Notes under the pieces: generated by a model
What the model saw: only the letters and a program-made list of their open reading frames with translations
Databases searched by the model: none
What the model was told of the DNA's origin: nothing
From: Gordonia sp. ABSL11-1
GTDB taxonomy: Bacteria; Actinomycetota; Actinomycetes; Mycobacteriales; Mycobacteriaceae
Assembly: GCF_030315685.1 (NCBI RefSeq)
Contig: NZ_JASXSI010000015.1
Location: 62,001 to 126,000, forward strand
Direction: 5' to 3'
DNA: 64,000 nucleotides
Position numbers and translations under genes: made by a program
Shown here: positions 53,959 through 61,822 of the stretch, one piece after another
Layout: the number at the start of each line of letters is the position of its first letter
Position numbering within the stretch: position 1 is the first letter of the stretch

Positions 53959-54254
53959 ATCCGGCACAGTGGGAACTCATCAAGGCCGCCTGGGGAGGCT
54001 GCGCCTACTGCGGACGCACCGACGGCGTGCTGCAACGTGATTGCGTCCAACCGCTCTCGGTCGGTGGCCGCTACACCGAACGGAACGTGGTTCCGGCGTG
54101 CCGCTCGTGCAACGCCAGCAAATGCAACACCGAGGTCACCGCGTGGATGCGGCGCAAGAAGCTCGACGAAGGCCTGTTCCTGCGCCGCCTCATGGCCATC
54201 CGGGAGTCGCGGATCGACGCCGAGCCCGGCCCGCCGGTCGACGGACTTCAGTAG
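53880..54254 (+). CDS. HNH-type zinc-ribbon protein (atypical HNH nuclease)
   Basis: This 124-residue protein with a basic lead (MARGGSRRARAGRRRQRRMR) resembles small HNH nucleases. Zinc pairs: GGCAYCGRTDGVLQRDC and VVPACRSCNASKCN. In true HNH enzymes the first catalytic residue is His in a DH motif; here the place is occupied by Cys (RDCVQPLSVGGRYTERNVV), while the Asn and the CN motif remain. It may therefore be a degenerate nuclease or a nucleic-acid-binding protein. ATG at 53880 follows TACGAT by 6 nt, so it probably has its own leaderless transcript, and it overlaps the GT87-like gene by 79 bp in another frame. Confidence 0.8.
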   Translation: MARGGSRRARAGRRRQRRMRLADNDLNPAQWELIKAAWGGCAYCGRTDGVLQRDCVQPLSVGGRYTERNVVPACRSCNASKCNTEVTAWMRRKKLDEGLFLRRLMAIRESRIDAEPGPPVDGLQ

Positions 54255-54265
54255 GGTTCGAAGGT

Positions 54266-55264
54266 ATGGGTGACGTGCAGGCGCTGGTGGCGCATCAGGA
54301 CGACGAAGGCAACATCGATCTCGTTCACGAGGCCGTCGACGAGAGTTTCCTGCCCGACGGTGACGTCGAGATCGCGGTCGAGTACTCGGGCGTCAATTTC
54401 AAGGACGCTCTCGCGGTCACGCCGAAGGGCGGAGTGGCGCGGTCCTATCCGCTCATTCCGGGCATCGACCTGGCCGGCACCGTCCGGTCGAGCTCATCGT
54501 CGGAGTTCGCCGTCGGCGACGTCGTGGTCGCCCACGGCTACGACATCGGCACCGGCCGGCACGGCGGCTACGCCGATACCGCCCGCCTCCCCGCCGACAT
54601 GGTGGTGAAGCTGTCCGGTCTGACCGCCAAGGACGCGGCCGCCATCGGCACCGCGGGCTTCACCGCGGCGATGAGCGTCGACGCGCTCGCCTTCCACGGC
54701 ATCACCCCGTCCGACGGTCCGGTCCTGGTGACGGGCGCGACCGGCGGGGTCGGCAGCGTCAGCGTCGACCTCCTGGCGGCGGCCGGCTACGAGGTCATCG
54801 CCTCGACCGGCAAGTCCGACGCGGCCGACCTGCTGCGGACACTCGGCGCATCCGAGGTGATCGGTCGACTCCCCGAAGAAGGGGAGAAGGTACGGGCGCT
54901 CGGCAAGTCACGCTGGGCCGCCGTCGTCGACTGCGTCGGCGGCGCGACCCTCGCGTATGCGCTGAGCACCCTGAACTACGGCGGCGTCGTCGCCGCATCG
55001 GGACTCGCCGGCAGTGCCGACCTCCCGACGACGGTGCATCCCTTCATCCTGCGTGGCGTGACCCTGGCGGGAATCGACTCGGTGCAACTGCCCATCGACC
55101 GCCGTCGCGCCCTGTGGGCACGCCTGGGCGCCGACCTCAAGCCGGCTCACCTGTCCGATGTCACCACCGACGTCTCCGTCACCGACCTGCCGAAGTCGAT
55201 CAGGACCATCCTGAAGGGCGGCGTCACCGGACGGACCCGGGTCATCGTCGCGGGCGAGTTCTGA
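54266..55264 (+). CDS. NADPH:quinone/acryloyl-CoA reductase (YhdH/AcuI type)
   Basis: This medium-chain reductase has 332 residues. It lacks the structural and catalytic zinc Cys of alcohol dehydrogenases. YhdH-type marks: VEYSGVNFKDALAVTPKGGV, YPLIPGIDLAGTVRSS, HGYDIGTGRHGGYADTARLP, the Rossmann PVLVTGATGGVGSVSVDLLA, and AALWARLGADLKP-like end (RRALWARLGADLKPAHLSDV). The family reduces acryloyl-CoA or quinones with NADPH. TAGGGT lies just upstream of ATG 54266. It follows the HNH gene by 11 bp but is unrelated in function. Confidence 0.9.
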   Translation: MGDVQALVAHQDDEGNIDLVHEAVDESFLPDGDVEIAVEYSGVNFKDALAVTPKGGVARSYPLIPGIDLAGTVRSSSSSEFAVGDVVVAHGYDIGTGRHGGYADTARLPADMVVKLSGLTAKDAAAIGTAGFTAAMSVDALAFHGITPSDGPVLVTGATGGVGSVSVDLLAAAGYEVIASTGKSDAADLLRTLGASEVIGRLPEEGEKVRALGKSRWAAVVDCVGGATLAYALSTLNYGGVVAASGLAGSADLPTTVHPFILRGVTLAGIDSVQLPIDRRRALWARLGADLKPAHLSDVTTDVSVTDLPKSIRTILKGGVTGRTRVIVAGEF

Positions 55265-55320
55265 ACCCGCCGGACGCCGAGGTGGATTGACGATGTTCCC
55301 GAGCGGGTACCGAGAAGATC

Positions 55321-55728
55321 ATGGGTGATCGAGCCGAGCACATCCCCGACAGCACCGCCGACGCCGTCGGCAAACTGTCCGAGGCGTTGGAGTACGTCGA
55401 GCGGGCCCGCGGACATCTCTACAGCTTCCACCAGCTGATCGGCCACGGTGACCTGGTGCTCGGTGAGGCCGTCGACGCCCTGCGCGCCGACGGGCAGACC
55501 GCCGCGGCCGACATGGTCGAGAACGAGATGGTCGGGCGCAACGTGATCAACGGGCGATGGACGTTCCAGGTCGTCGAGGAGTTCGACGACACCTACTGGG
55601 GCCCGCTGCGCGAGGCCGAGGAGCAGGTCCGCAGCGACCTGACCGACGGCGTCCGGCACCTGCACGAAGCGCGGATGAAGGAAGCCCGCCGCACCCACGG
55701 GCACCCCGATCACACGGAGAATCCGTAG
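55321..55728 (+). CDS. conserved actinobacterial hypothetical protein
   Basis: This 135-residue all-helical, acidic protein has no signal and no span. The sequence LSEALEYVERARGHLYSFHQ, LIGHGDLVLGEAVDALRADG and GRNVINGRWTFQVVEEFDDT looks like a four-helix bundle with several His and acidic residues. It ends in a His-rich tail (KEARRTHGHPDHTENP). I do not recognise a functional family; similar proteins are widespread in mycolata. It stands alone between the AcuI-type gene and a convergent acetyltransferase, 7 bp from the latter's stop. Confidence 0.75.
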   Translation: MGDRAEHIPDSTADAVGKLSEALEYVERARGHLYSFHQLIGHGDLVLGEAVDALRADGQTAAADMVENEMVGRNVINGRWTFQVVEEFDDTYWGPLREAEEQVRSDLTDGVRHLHEARMKEARRTHGHPDHTENP

Positions 55729-55735
55729 GCGGTAC

Positions 55736-56314
55736 CTACGAGATCCGTTCCAGCAAGCGCTCTTTCGCGGCGGGCCACTCGTCGTCGGTCATCGCGTACA
55801 GGGCGGTGGTGCGCCAGCCGTCACCGAACCGGCGGTGCTTGCGCAGCAGGCCCTCGAAGTTCGCGCCGAGTTTGGCGATCGCCGCCCGCGACTGCGCGTT
55901 CCGCTCGTGGGTGTGCCACACCAGACGCACCGCGCCGCACTCCTCGAAGGCATGGCGCATCAACAGGAATTTCGCGGTCGGGTTGATGTCGGTGCCCTGC
56001 GCGGACTCCGCGTAGAAGGTGTATCCGATGGCGGCCGCACGGTTCGCCGGATCGATGTCGTAGTAGCTCGTCGAGCCGACGATCCGGCCGTGCGCATTGT
56101 CGACGACGGCGTAGGCGACACGGCTCGACGGATCGGCCAGCGCCGCCGCGATCCAGGTGCGGCTCGACTCCGGATCCGACGGCACACCCGGCGCCCATCG
56201 GAACCGCTCCGGGTCGTCGACGACGTCGGCCAGCTCGGGTGCGTCGTCGGAGGTGAACGGACGCAACGTGATTCGCTCCGCCGACAACACGCCCGTGCCC
56301 AACCATCCGCTCAT
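55736..56314 (-). CDS. GNAT acetyltransferase (RimJ/RimL-like)
   Basis: This N-acetyltransferase of the RimJ/RimL branch has 192 residues. It starts RITLRPFTSDDAPELADVVD and then has YAVVDNAHGRIVGSTSYYDI, IGYTFYAESAQGTDINPTAK (acetyl-CoA-binding beta-bulge region), and VWHTHERNAQSRAAIAKLGA. It ends FEGLLRKHRRFGDGWRTTAL, the usual RimJ/L signature. Substrate (ribosomal protein N-terminus, amino acid or toxin) unknown. ATG at 56314 overlaps the stop of the upstream membrane glycosyltransferase (ATGA), so the two are coupled. Confidence 0.9.
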   Translation of the reverse strand: MSGWLGTGVLSAERITLRPFTSDDAPELADVVDDPERFRWAPGVPSDPESSRTWIAAALADPSSRVAYAVVDNAHGRIVGSTSYYDIDPANRAAAIGYTFYAESAQGTDINPTAKFLLMRHAFEECGAVRLVWHTHERNAQSRAAIAKLGANFEGLLRKHRRFGDGWRTTALYAMTDDEWPAAKERLLERIS

Positions 56315-57744
56315 GACGGAGTCAGGACACGCTCGGGTCCGCCTGCTCGCGGCTGACGGCCGAACGAGGCCAACGGCTCTCGCAGCGGTGCCGACACGAA
56401 CGCGAACAGGAGGTAGGCGAGCACTACGGCGTGGACCCACACGCCGACGTTGACCCCGGTGATCACCCACCACTGCATCGGCGAGCCGGACGTGTAGATC
56501 CCGAACAGCCGGAAGATGGTGGTGTCGAGGATGAAATCGGCCACCAGATACGCCGCGATGACCGGCCAGCGCACCTTCAGCAGGACGAAGAACGGCAGGA
56601 TCCACAAGGTGTACTGCGGCGAATGGACCTTGTGGAACAGCATGAAGCCGGCCAGCATCGACGCGCACACGCCGATCCAGGGGTAGATGCCGTCGCGCTG
56701 ATGGGCGCGCCAGCCGAGATGGACCGCCAGTGCGAACGACGCCATGATCAGCACCGGCGAGAGCAGACCGACGAGCGAGTTGTAGGTGTCGGTCTGACCA
56801 CCGGTGAAGTGGCGCAGCCCCCAGTACCAGATGGAGTTGGTGTCGACGTCGGATTTGCGCTCGCCCTGGAACGAGAGCGCAGCCTTCCAGCCCTCGAAGC
56901 CCAGCACCATGAACGGCAGTTGGATCGCGACGACGGTCACCGTCGCGGCGATCGCCACCCACACCGCTCCCGCCCAGTCGAGTGCCTTGCGGGCGCCCGG
57001 CACGGCACCGTAGGTGAGGACGTAGGCGGCCAGGGGCAGGACGAAGAAGCCGGGGTAGAGCTTGAGACAGAATCCGACGGCGAACAGGATCGCCGCGAGG
57101 ATCGCCGCCGTCCGAACCGACAACCGTCTCTCACCGGTGCGTGGACTGATCGTCGAGCTCCACGCCATGACCGCGACACCGCCGACGACGGTCGCGACGA
57201 CGGGCAGCTCCCAGTTGTGGAAGGCGTAGAGGACCAGGGGTGGGGTAGCCGACCAGAGCAGCACCCACCACCGCGTCATGAACGCCAGCATCACGGTGAT
57301 CGCCAGGCCGAACGGGACCAGCAGCCACACCGAGTGCTGGAAGAACTCGGTGTCGGTGTGGGCGCCGATCGCGCCGAGCCACATGAACATGCCCGAGAGC
57401 ACGGGGTACTCGACAACTCCGCCAAACAGCTTCCCATCAGGGGAGATGCCCCCGTTGATGTAAGGGAAGACGTGATTGTTGATGTCGCGGCCGACCCACA
57501 GGAACATGAGGTCCGAGTAGCAGGGGACGACGGCGTTCGGGTCGCCGACCGGCCAATGCGAGCTGCGCCCCTCGGCCAGGAACGGCGGGCCACCGCACTT
57601 GATCTTGGCCTGGTAGCTCCACAGCATCGTCAGACACGACGTCAACAGTGAGACCAGCAGGATCAGCGTCGTGTGGCCGCGCCCGGCGAGCGTGTCGCCG
57701 AGGCGGGACGACCCTGTCGGCCGTGCTACAGGGGCGTCGGACAT
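56311..57744 (-). CDS. GT87-like (DUF2029) membrane glycosyltransferase, second paralogue
   Basis: This 477-residue polytopic protein is related to the one at 52231-53958. The shared layout is evident: first span TLILLVSLLTSCLTMLWSYQ, loop VPCYSDLMFLWVGRDINNHV with YPYINGG-like text, EYPVLSGMFMWLGAIG, GFCLKLYPGFFVLPLAAYVL and HKVHSPQYTLWILPFFVLLK. These positions match GT-C mannosyltransferase-like proteins. It would act on polyprenyl-linked sugars at the outer face of the membrane; acceptor unknown. It is coupled to a GNAT gene and points away from rpsF. Confidence 0.82.
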   Translation of the reverse strand: MSDAPVARPTGSSRLGDTLAGRGHTTLILLVSLLTSCLTMLWSYQAKIKCGGPPFLAEGRSSHWPVGDPNAVVPCYSDLMFLWVGRDINNHVFPYINGGISPDGKLFGGVVEYPVLSGMFMWLGAIGAHTDTEFFQHSVWLLVPFGLAITVMLAFMTRWWVLLWSATPPLVLYAFHNWELPVVATVVGGVAVMAWSSTISPRTGERRLSVRTAAILAAILFAVGFCLKLYPGFFVLPLAAYVLTYGAVPGARKALDWAGAVWVAIAATVTVVAIQLPFMVLGFEGWKAALSFQGERKSDVDTNSIWYWGLRHFTGGQTDTYNSLVGLLSPVLIMASFALAVHLGWRAHQRDGIYPWIGVCASMLAGFMLFHKVHSPQYTLWILPFFVLLKVRWPVIAAYLVADFILDTTIFRLFGIYTSGSPMQWWVITGVNVGVWVHAVVLAYLLFAFVSAPLREPLASFGRQPRAGGPERVLTPS

Positions 57745-57891
57745 GGCCTACAGGTTAGGTGGTCGACGCTGCGAACGCGATTTCGCTGGTCAGGGGTTCG
57801 TCATGTATCTTGGAGCGGTTGCCGACGCAGGCGACCCTCCTGCCACGGACAGTCCGTGGCCGACCTAGCCCATAGGAGGTGATGTGGTCTT

Positions 57892-58173
57892 ATGCGTCAC
57901 TACGAATTGATGGTCATCCTCGATCCGAATCTGGACGAGCGCACCGTCGCACCCTCACTCGATACCTTCCTCAATGTTGTCCGCAATGACGGCGGCAAGG
58001 TGGACGGTGTGGACATCTGGGGCAAGCGCCGTCTCGCTTACGAGATCTCCAAGCACAACGAGGGCATCTACGCCGTCATCGATCTCGACGCCGAGCCCAA
58101 GACGGTCAGCGAGCTCGACCGTCAGCTGAAGCTCAACGAGTCGGTCCTGCGCACCAAGGTCCTGCGGAAGTAA
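57892..58173 (+). CDS. rpsF: 30S ribosomal protein S6
   Basis: Small-subunit protein S6 of 93 residues, which binds 16S rRNA together with S18 (rpsR, 0.7 kb downstream). [20 protein letters not shown] is the first strand; [20 protein letters not shown] the RNA-facing middle; [12 protein letters not shown] the end. A very strong GGAGGTGATG lies 11-20 nt upstream of the ATG. It opens the rpsF-ssb-rpsR-rplI cluster; a 147-bp gap before it holds the promoter. Confidence 0.97.
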   Translation: MRHYELMVILDPNLDERTVAPSLDTFLNVVRNDGGKVDGVDIWGKRRLAYEISKHNEGIYAVIDLDAEPKTVSELDRQLKLNESVLRTKVLRK

Positions 58174-58296
58174 TCCACAGTTCTTCGATCGACACGTAAG
58201 CAGTCGGTGCCGGGCTCTAGGGTTGAAGGAAACGACAACCGATAGTCCGGTGCACGTCGATCATCGAGTGCCCGACCACGACCCAAGGGGAGACAC

Positions 58297-58812
58297 ATGG
58301 CAGGCGACACGGTCATCACCGTCGTAGGCAACCTGACTGCAGATCCGGAACTCCGGTTCACGCCGTCGGGAGCTGCGGTGGCCAACTTCACGGTGGCCTC
58401 CACACCGCGCACCTTCGATCGTCAGACGAACGAGTGGAAGGACGGCGAAGCGCTGTTCCTCCGCTGCAACATCTGGCGCGATGCCGCGGAGAACGTCACC
58501 GAGAGTCTGTCCAAGGGAACCCGGGTCGTCGTGCAGGGACGCCTCAAGCAGCGGTCCTTCGAGACCAAAGAAGGCGAACGACGCACGGTGGTGGAACTCG
58601 AGGTCGACGAGATCGGCCCCTCCCTGCGCTACGCGACCGCGAAGGTCAACAAGGCCTCGCGCGGTGGCGGCGGTGGCGGATTCTCCTCGGGAGGCGGCGG
58701 CGGAAGCCGCGGCTCCTCCGGCGGAGGCGGCCAGCAGGTTGCCGACGATCCCTGGGGCAGTGCGCCCGCGAGCGGATCGTTCGGCGGGGGCGACGACGAA
58801 CCACCTTTCTAG
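58297..58812 (+). CDS. ssb: single-stranded DNA-binding protein
   Basis: OB-fold tetrameric SSB of 171 residues. [20 protein letters not shown] starts the fold; [20 protein letters not shown] and [20 protein letters not shown] continue it. After about residue 115 comes a Gly/Ser-rich linker ([20 protein letters not shown]), then the acidic tip GGGDDEPPF, the docking motif for partner proteins. AAGGGGAGA precedes the ATG. Its clustering with dnaB 3 kb downstream and with rpsF/rpsR is conserved in mycobacteria. Confidence 0.97.
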   Translation: MAGDTVITVVGNLTADPELRFTPSGAAVANFTVASTPRTFDRQTNEWKDGEALFLRCNIWRDAAENVTESLSKGTRVVVQGRLKQRSFETKEGERRTVVELEVDEIGPSLRYATAKVNKASRGGGGGGFSSGGGGGSRGSSGGGGQQVADDPWGSAPASGSFGGGDDEPPF

Positions 58813-58830
58813 AAACACACTGGAGTACCA

Positions 58831-59088
58831 ATGGCTAAAGCAAAGAGCACGCGGAAGCCGCGCGTCGAGAAGGTCACCAAGACCAAGGCGTGCAGCTTCT
58901 GCAAAGACAAGAAGGCAGTCATCGACTACAAGGACACCGCACTGCTGCGGCGCTTCCTGTCCGACCGCGGCAAGATCCGTTCGCGCCGCGTGACGGGCAA
59001 CTGCGTCCAGCATCAGCGCGATGTCGCTGTGGCCGTGAAGAACTCGCGTGAGGTGGCCCTGCTGCCCTTCACTTCGACCGGTCGCTGA
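58831..59088 (+). CDS. rpsR: 30S ribosomal protein S18
   Basis: S18 of 85 residues with [40 protein letters not shown] and [16 protein letters not shown]. CxxC plus a later Cys identify the Cys-containing (zinc-type, rpsR1-like) variant rather than the zinc-independent paralogue. It binds S6. The gap to ssb is 18 bp, so it is co-transcribed. Confidence 0.97.
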   Translation: MAKAKSTRKPRVEKVTKTKACSFCKDKKAVIDYKDTALLRRFLSDRGKIRSRRVTGNCVQHQRDVAVAVKNSREVALLPFTSTGR

Positions 59089-59105
59089 GCGGGAAGGGGA
59101 CTGAC

Positions 59106-59558
59106 ATGAAACTCATCCTCACCGCCGCCGTGGAGAACCTCGGCGAGGCAGGCGACACCGTCGAGGTCAAGGACGGTTACGGCCGCAATTACCTGCTGCC
59201 CCGCGGCCTGGCCATCAAGGCCACCCGTGGAGCCGAGAAGCAGGTCGAGGACATCCGTCGCGTGCAGGCTGCACGCGAGGTCCGTGGCCTCGAGCACGCC
59301 AACGAGCTGAAGCAGGCCCTCGAGGCGCTGTCCGACATCTCGCTGGACGTCAAGACCCACGACTCTGGCAAGCTGTTCGGCTCGGTCACCGCGGCCGACG
59401 TCGCCGGTGCGATCAAGTCGGCCGGCGGACCCGCCGTCGACAAGCGCAGCGTCGAACTGCCGAAGGGCCACATCAAGGCCACCGGCAGCTACCCGGTCGT
59501 CGTGAACCTGCACCCCGATGTGCGGGCCACGGTCGAGCTGGCAGTCGTCGCCGGCTGA
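59106..59558 (+). CDS. rplI: 50S ribosomal protein L9
   Basis: L9 of 150 residues: N-terminal RNA-binding domain [20 protein letters not shown] and [20 protein letters not shown], a long central helix (residues 45-75, [20 protein letters not shown]), and a C-terminal domain ending [25 protein letters not shown] lies 7 nt before the ATG. It is the last gene of the ribosomal cluster, followed by a strong hairpin. Confidence 0.97.
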   Translation: MKLILTAAVENLGEAGDTVEVKDGYGRNYLLPRGLAIKATRGAEKQVEDIRRVQAAREVRGLEHANELKQALEALSDISLDVKTHDSGKLFGSVTAADVAGAIKSAGGPAVDKRSVELPKGHIKATGSYPVVVNLHPDVRATVELAVVAG

Positions 59559-59575
59559 CACGACCACCACGGCTC

Positions 59576-59616
59576 GACTGCGCCGGTCAACCCGTCACGG
59601 GTTGGCCGGCGCAGTC
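59576..59616. terminator. bidirectional terminator between rplI and the GAF-ANTAR gene
   Basis: GACTGCGCCGG (59576-59586) pairs with CCGGCGCAGTC (59606-59616); inside, CAACCCGT and ACGGGTTG form a second stem with a 1-nt loop. Nearly 20 bp of pairing lies 18 bp past rplI and covers the stop codon of the convergent gene. Confidence 0.85.
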
Positions 59617-60380
59617 GTCTGTGCTTTGTCCTTGTCGCCGCCGCGCCCCTTGTCGCCGCTGCTCTCGTCGTCGGGACTCACCGGCCGATCGGCCTCGACG
59701 AGCTTGCGCGCCAGATCGCGCAGTGGTGTGTTGGTCTCCTGCGACAGCCGTTTCAACAGGTCGAACGCGTGGTCGGAGTCGCATCCGTAGCGTTCCATGA
59801 TCATGCCCTTGGCCTGCCCGATGATGTCGCGGGTCGCCAGCGCGGCCTGGAACTGTTCCTTGCGCCGCACCGCATCCCACGCCAACGACGCGTGCGTGGC
59901 ATAGGCCTGGGCCACCGCGAACGCGTCATCGTCGAACGCCCGGACACGGTCGGAGTAGACGCCGAGCGCTCCGAGAGCATGCGTCCGGGCCATCAGCGGG
60001 AACACCAGGACCGAACGAATGGGTGTGCGTGCCAACGCATTCGCCCGATACTGCGGCCAGCGACCGTCCTGCGTGAGGTCGTCGATGCGGACGATGACCC
60101 GGTCGCGCGCCGCATCGGCCGACGGCCCGACGTGCTCCTCGTGCTGGACGTCGTCGAGGATCGCGGGATAACGGTGGGTGCTGGCCGGTGTCGTGACGGC
60201 GCCGTCGTCTCCCGTCACGGTGATGGCGGCGTACTGAGCACCAGGAATCAGTTGCGCCGCGCCCGCGGCGATCTCGTCGAGCGCGAGCGGGATGTCGGTG
60301 TCGGCGTGGCGCTGGACCCGGTGCATCAGGTCAGCGATGTGGAGTTGCAGCCGGGCACCGTCGGCACTCTCCGAACTCAC
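59595..60380 (-). CDS. GAF-ANTAR transcription antitermination regulator
   Basis: This 261-residue cytosolic regulator has a GAF sensor domain at residues about 10-165 (IPLALDEIAAGAAQLIPGAQ, RTPIRSVLVFPLMARTHALG, LGVYSDRVRAFDDDAFAVAQ). An ANTAR RNA-binding domain follows at about 175-230 (LATRDIIGQAKGMIMERYGC, AFDLLKRLSQETNTPLRDLA). ANTAR proteins bind paired RNA hexaloop stem-loops and prevent termination. The last 35 residues are Lys/Asp/Gly-rich. GTG at 60380 is used; GTG at 60395 or ATG at 60413 are in frame. A long leader of about 200 bp containing a hairpin (60543-60589) precedes it. Confidence 0.85.
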   Translation of the reverse strand: MSSESADGARLQLHIADLMHRVQRHADTDIPLALDEIAAGAAQLIPGAQYAAITVTGDDGAVTTPASTHRYPAILDDVQHEEHVGPSADAARDRVIVRIDDLTQDGRWPQYRANALARTPIRSVLVFPLMARTHALGALGVYSDRVRAFDDDAFAVAQAYATHASLAWDAVRRKEQFQAALATRDIIGQAKGMIMERYGCDSDHAFDLLKRLSQETNTPLRDLARKLVEADRPVSPDDESSGDKGRGGDKDKAQTTAPANP

Positions 60381-60542
60381 TGCATGAACCCCCACTCGCC
60401 AGGTGTGTCTCACCCGGCAAGCGATCGCACGGCGGTGCCGGGTCGCTGCTTGTTCAACGTGAGGAGAACTCTACCCAACGCCGAAACCGGCCTCTCCTGG
60501 TGTCGCCCACGTGGATACGCCCTCCGCGGAGCCGTCTGATCA

Positions 60543-60589
60543 CAGACGTAGCCGAAATCGTCTGCCGGCGCCGATTCTCGCTACGTCTG
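60543..60589. terminator. inverted repeat between secreted-protein gene and GAF-ANTAR gene
   Basis: CAGACGTAGC (60543-60552) and GCTACGTCTG (60580-60589) pair perfectly; CGAAATCG and CGATTCTCG extend the stem imperfectly. It begins 12 bp after the stop of the upstream gene (minus strand), so a terminator is likely. Its place in the leader of an ANTAR gene makes an RNA-regulatory role conceivable. Confidence 0.55.
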
Positions 60590-60600
60590 CGTGTCGACGA

Positions 60601-61266
60601 TCAGATCGGCGGCAGCTGATTCCAGTACTGCAGGCGCGCAGGCAGATAGCGCGGCGCCGGATTCGCACTATGGGCGGTGTCGCCGCTGGGGAAGAAGAAC
60701 TTGTGCCAGGCCGCGGTCAGGATGAACGCGCGGGCGCCCGTCCGGCAGGCGATGGTGTCGGGGCGCGGCGCCGTGCACGTGACGCCGGCGATCGTCACCT
60801 GTTTGCCGACGGCCAGGGCCGGCGGCCGGAACCCGGATGGTGCTCCGAAGCGGTAGTCGGACCAGTCGGGCACCCACCACGGGCCCTGCTGATCGCCGGA
60901 GATCGCCACACCGCGGGCTGTGGGGGGTGCCGTCGCAGGCCGGCCCTGACAGCCCACGTAGCGATACGACGGCCCGATCTGACACAGGCGTCCACCGACG
61001 CGGAGGAATGCGCGACCGTTGTCGGCGTAGGCCACAGGGCGGAACTGTGCGCCGTCGACGGGCTGATACCGGGACAGGTCGAACTCGACGGGCATCGTCG
61101 GTCCGGGCGGGGGAGCGGCCGGCGCCGCCGCGACGGGTCCCAGCACCACGGCGACCGCACTCAGCGTCGCGACCCACAGCGCTGCGAACGCGTGCCGCCA
61201 TCGACGATCGTTGCCGGATCGGGTGTCTCCGGCGCTGCCCGACAGGTGCCTCCCCACGCCGATCAT
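60601..61266 (-). CDS. exported protein of unknown function
   Basis: This 221-residue protein starts at ATG 61266. The signal region is long (a basic stretch to about residue 25, then FAALWVATLSAVAVVLGPVA and AAAPAAPPPG, cleavage near APA). The mature part is beta-rich with VEFDLSRYQPVDGAQFRPVA, RLCQIGPSYRYVGCQGRPA and VTIAGVTCTAPRPDTIACRT; four Cys could form two disulfides. Such small secreted proteins are abundant in mycolata; I can name no family. A hairpin follows its stop. Confidence 0.7.
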   Translation of the reverse strand: MIGVGRHLSGSAGDTRSGNDRRWRHAFAALWVATLSAVAVVLGPVAAAPAAPPPGPTMPVEFDLSRYQPVDGAQFRPVAYADNGRAFLRVGGRLCQIGPSYRYVGCQGRPATAPPTARGVAISGDQQGPWWVPDWSDYRFGAPSGFRPPALAVGKQVTIAGVTCTAPRPDTIACRTGARAFILTAAWHKFFFPSGDTAHSANPAPRYLPARLQYWNQLPPI

Positions 61267-61309
61267 TGGATCACACGGCCGACCGTACGGTGAACCGAAC
61301 GGTCGGATC

Positions 61310-61616
61310 TGTGGACAACCGACCCATTCCGCGTGGCGCCGCACAAACCTATGAACGGTTGTTACCCACGTCGCACGCAATGTTCACCGAGCTGTTGGCT
61401 GCAGGTTGTTGAACCATGACCGCAACACGCCGAACAGCGGGTCCGACGTGACACGCCGAGACGAATTCTTCAGTCATCTGTGGAGTAAGTACTCGGCGCT
61501 GACCTGCGAATACTTTATTGCTCACAGAACATTTCCCCACTTTGTACACAGGGGGCTCACAACGGCGCCGACGGCGTCCACAGTCGGTCCACAGATTGCT
61601 GACAGAGTTGTGCACA
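61310..61616. promoter_or_regulatory. cluster of DnaA-box-like 9-mers in the gap before dnaB
   Basis: The gap 61267-61822 (556 bp) has no convincing gene. It holds TGTGGACAA at 61310-61318 (a perfect TTGTCCACA on the minus strand), TTGTACACA at 61542-61550 and TTGTGCACA at 61608-61616 (one mismatch each). It also has two further TCCACA hexamers at 61577-61582 and 61588-61593. Local AT content is higher around 61490-61550. This could let DnaA control dnaB transcription. The rest of the gap, 61620-61820, shows only minor palindromes. Confidence 0.5.
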
Positions 61617-61822
61617 GCCGCGTTTGAGCGGGATGGGTGAGGGATCTACTGTGCTCCGACAGTGCCTCTGTGACGGGGACCGGGTGCCGGTGAACGAGGC
61701 TTGTCAGTGCCTGTCGCTATCACGGAATCAGCACGACCGACGTCGGTGGCGGATGCCGCCGACGCCACAGAGTCGGACCCACTCGAGTGAGTGGTGCAAG
61801 TACTGCGAGAGGTTTGACACAC

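Noticed and set aside
61267..61822. Possible chromosomal origin of replication
   Set aside because: DnaA-box-like sites exist, but there is no dnaA or dnaN and no dense AT-rich unwinding tract; a dnaB regulatory region is simpler.
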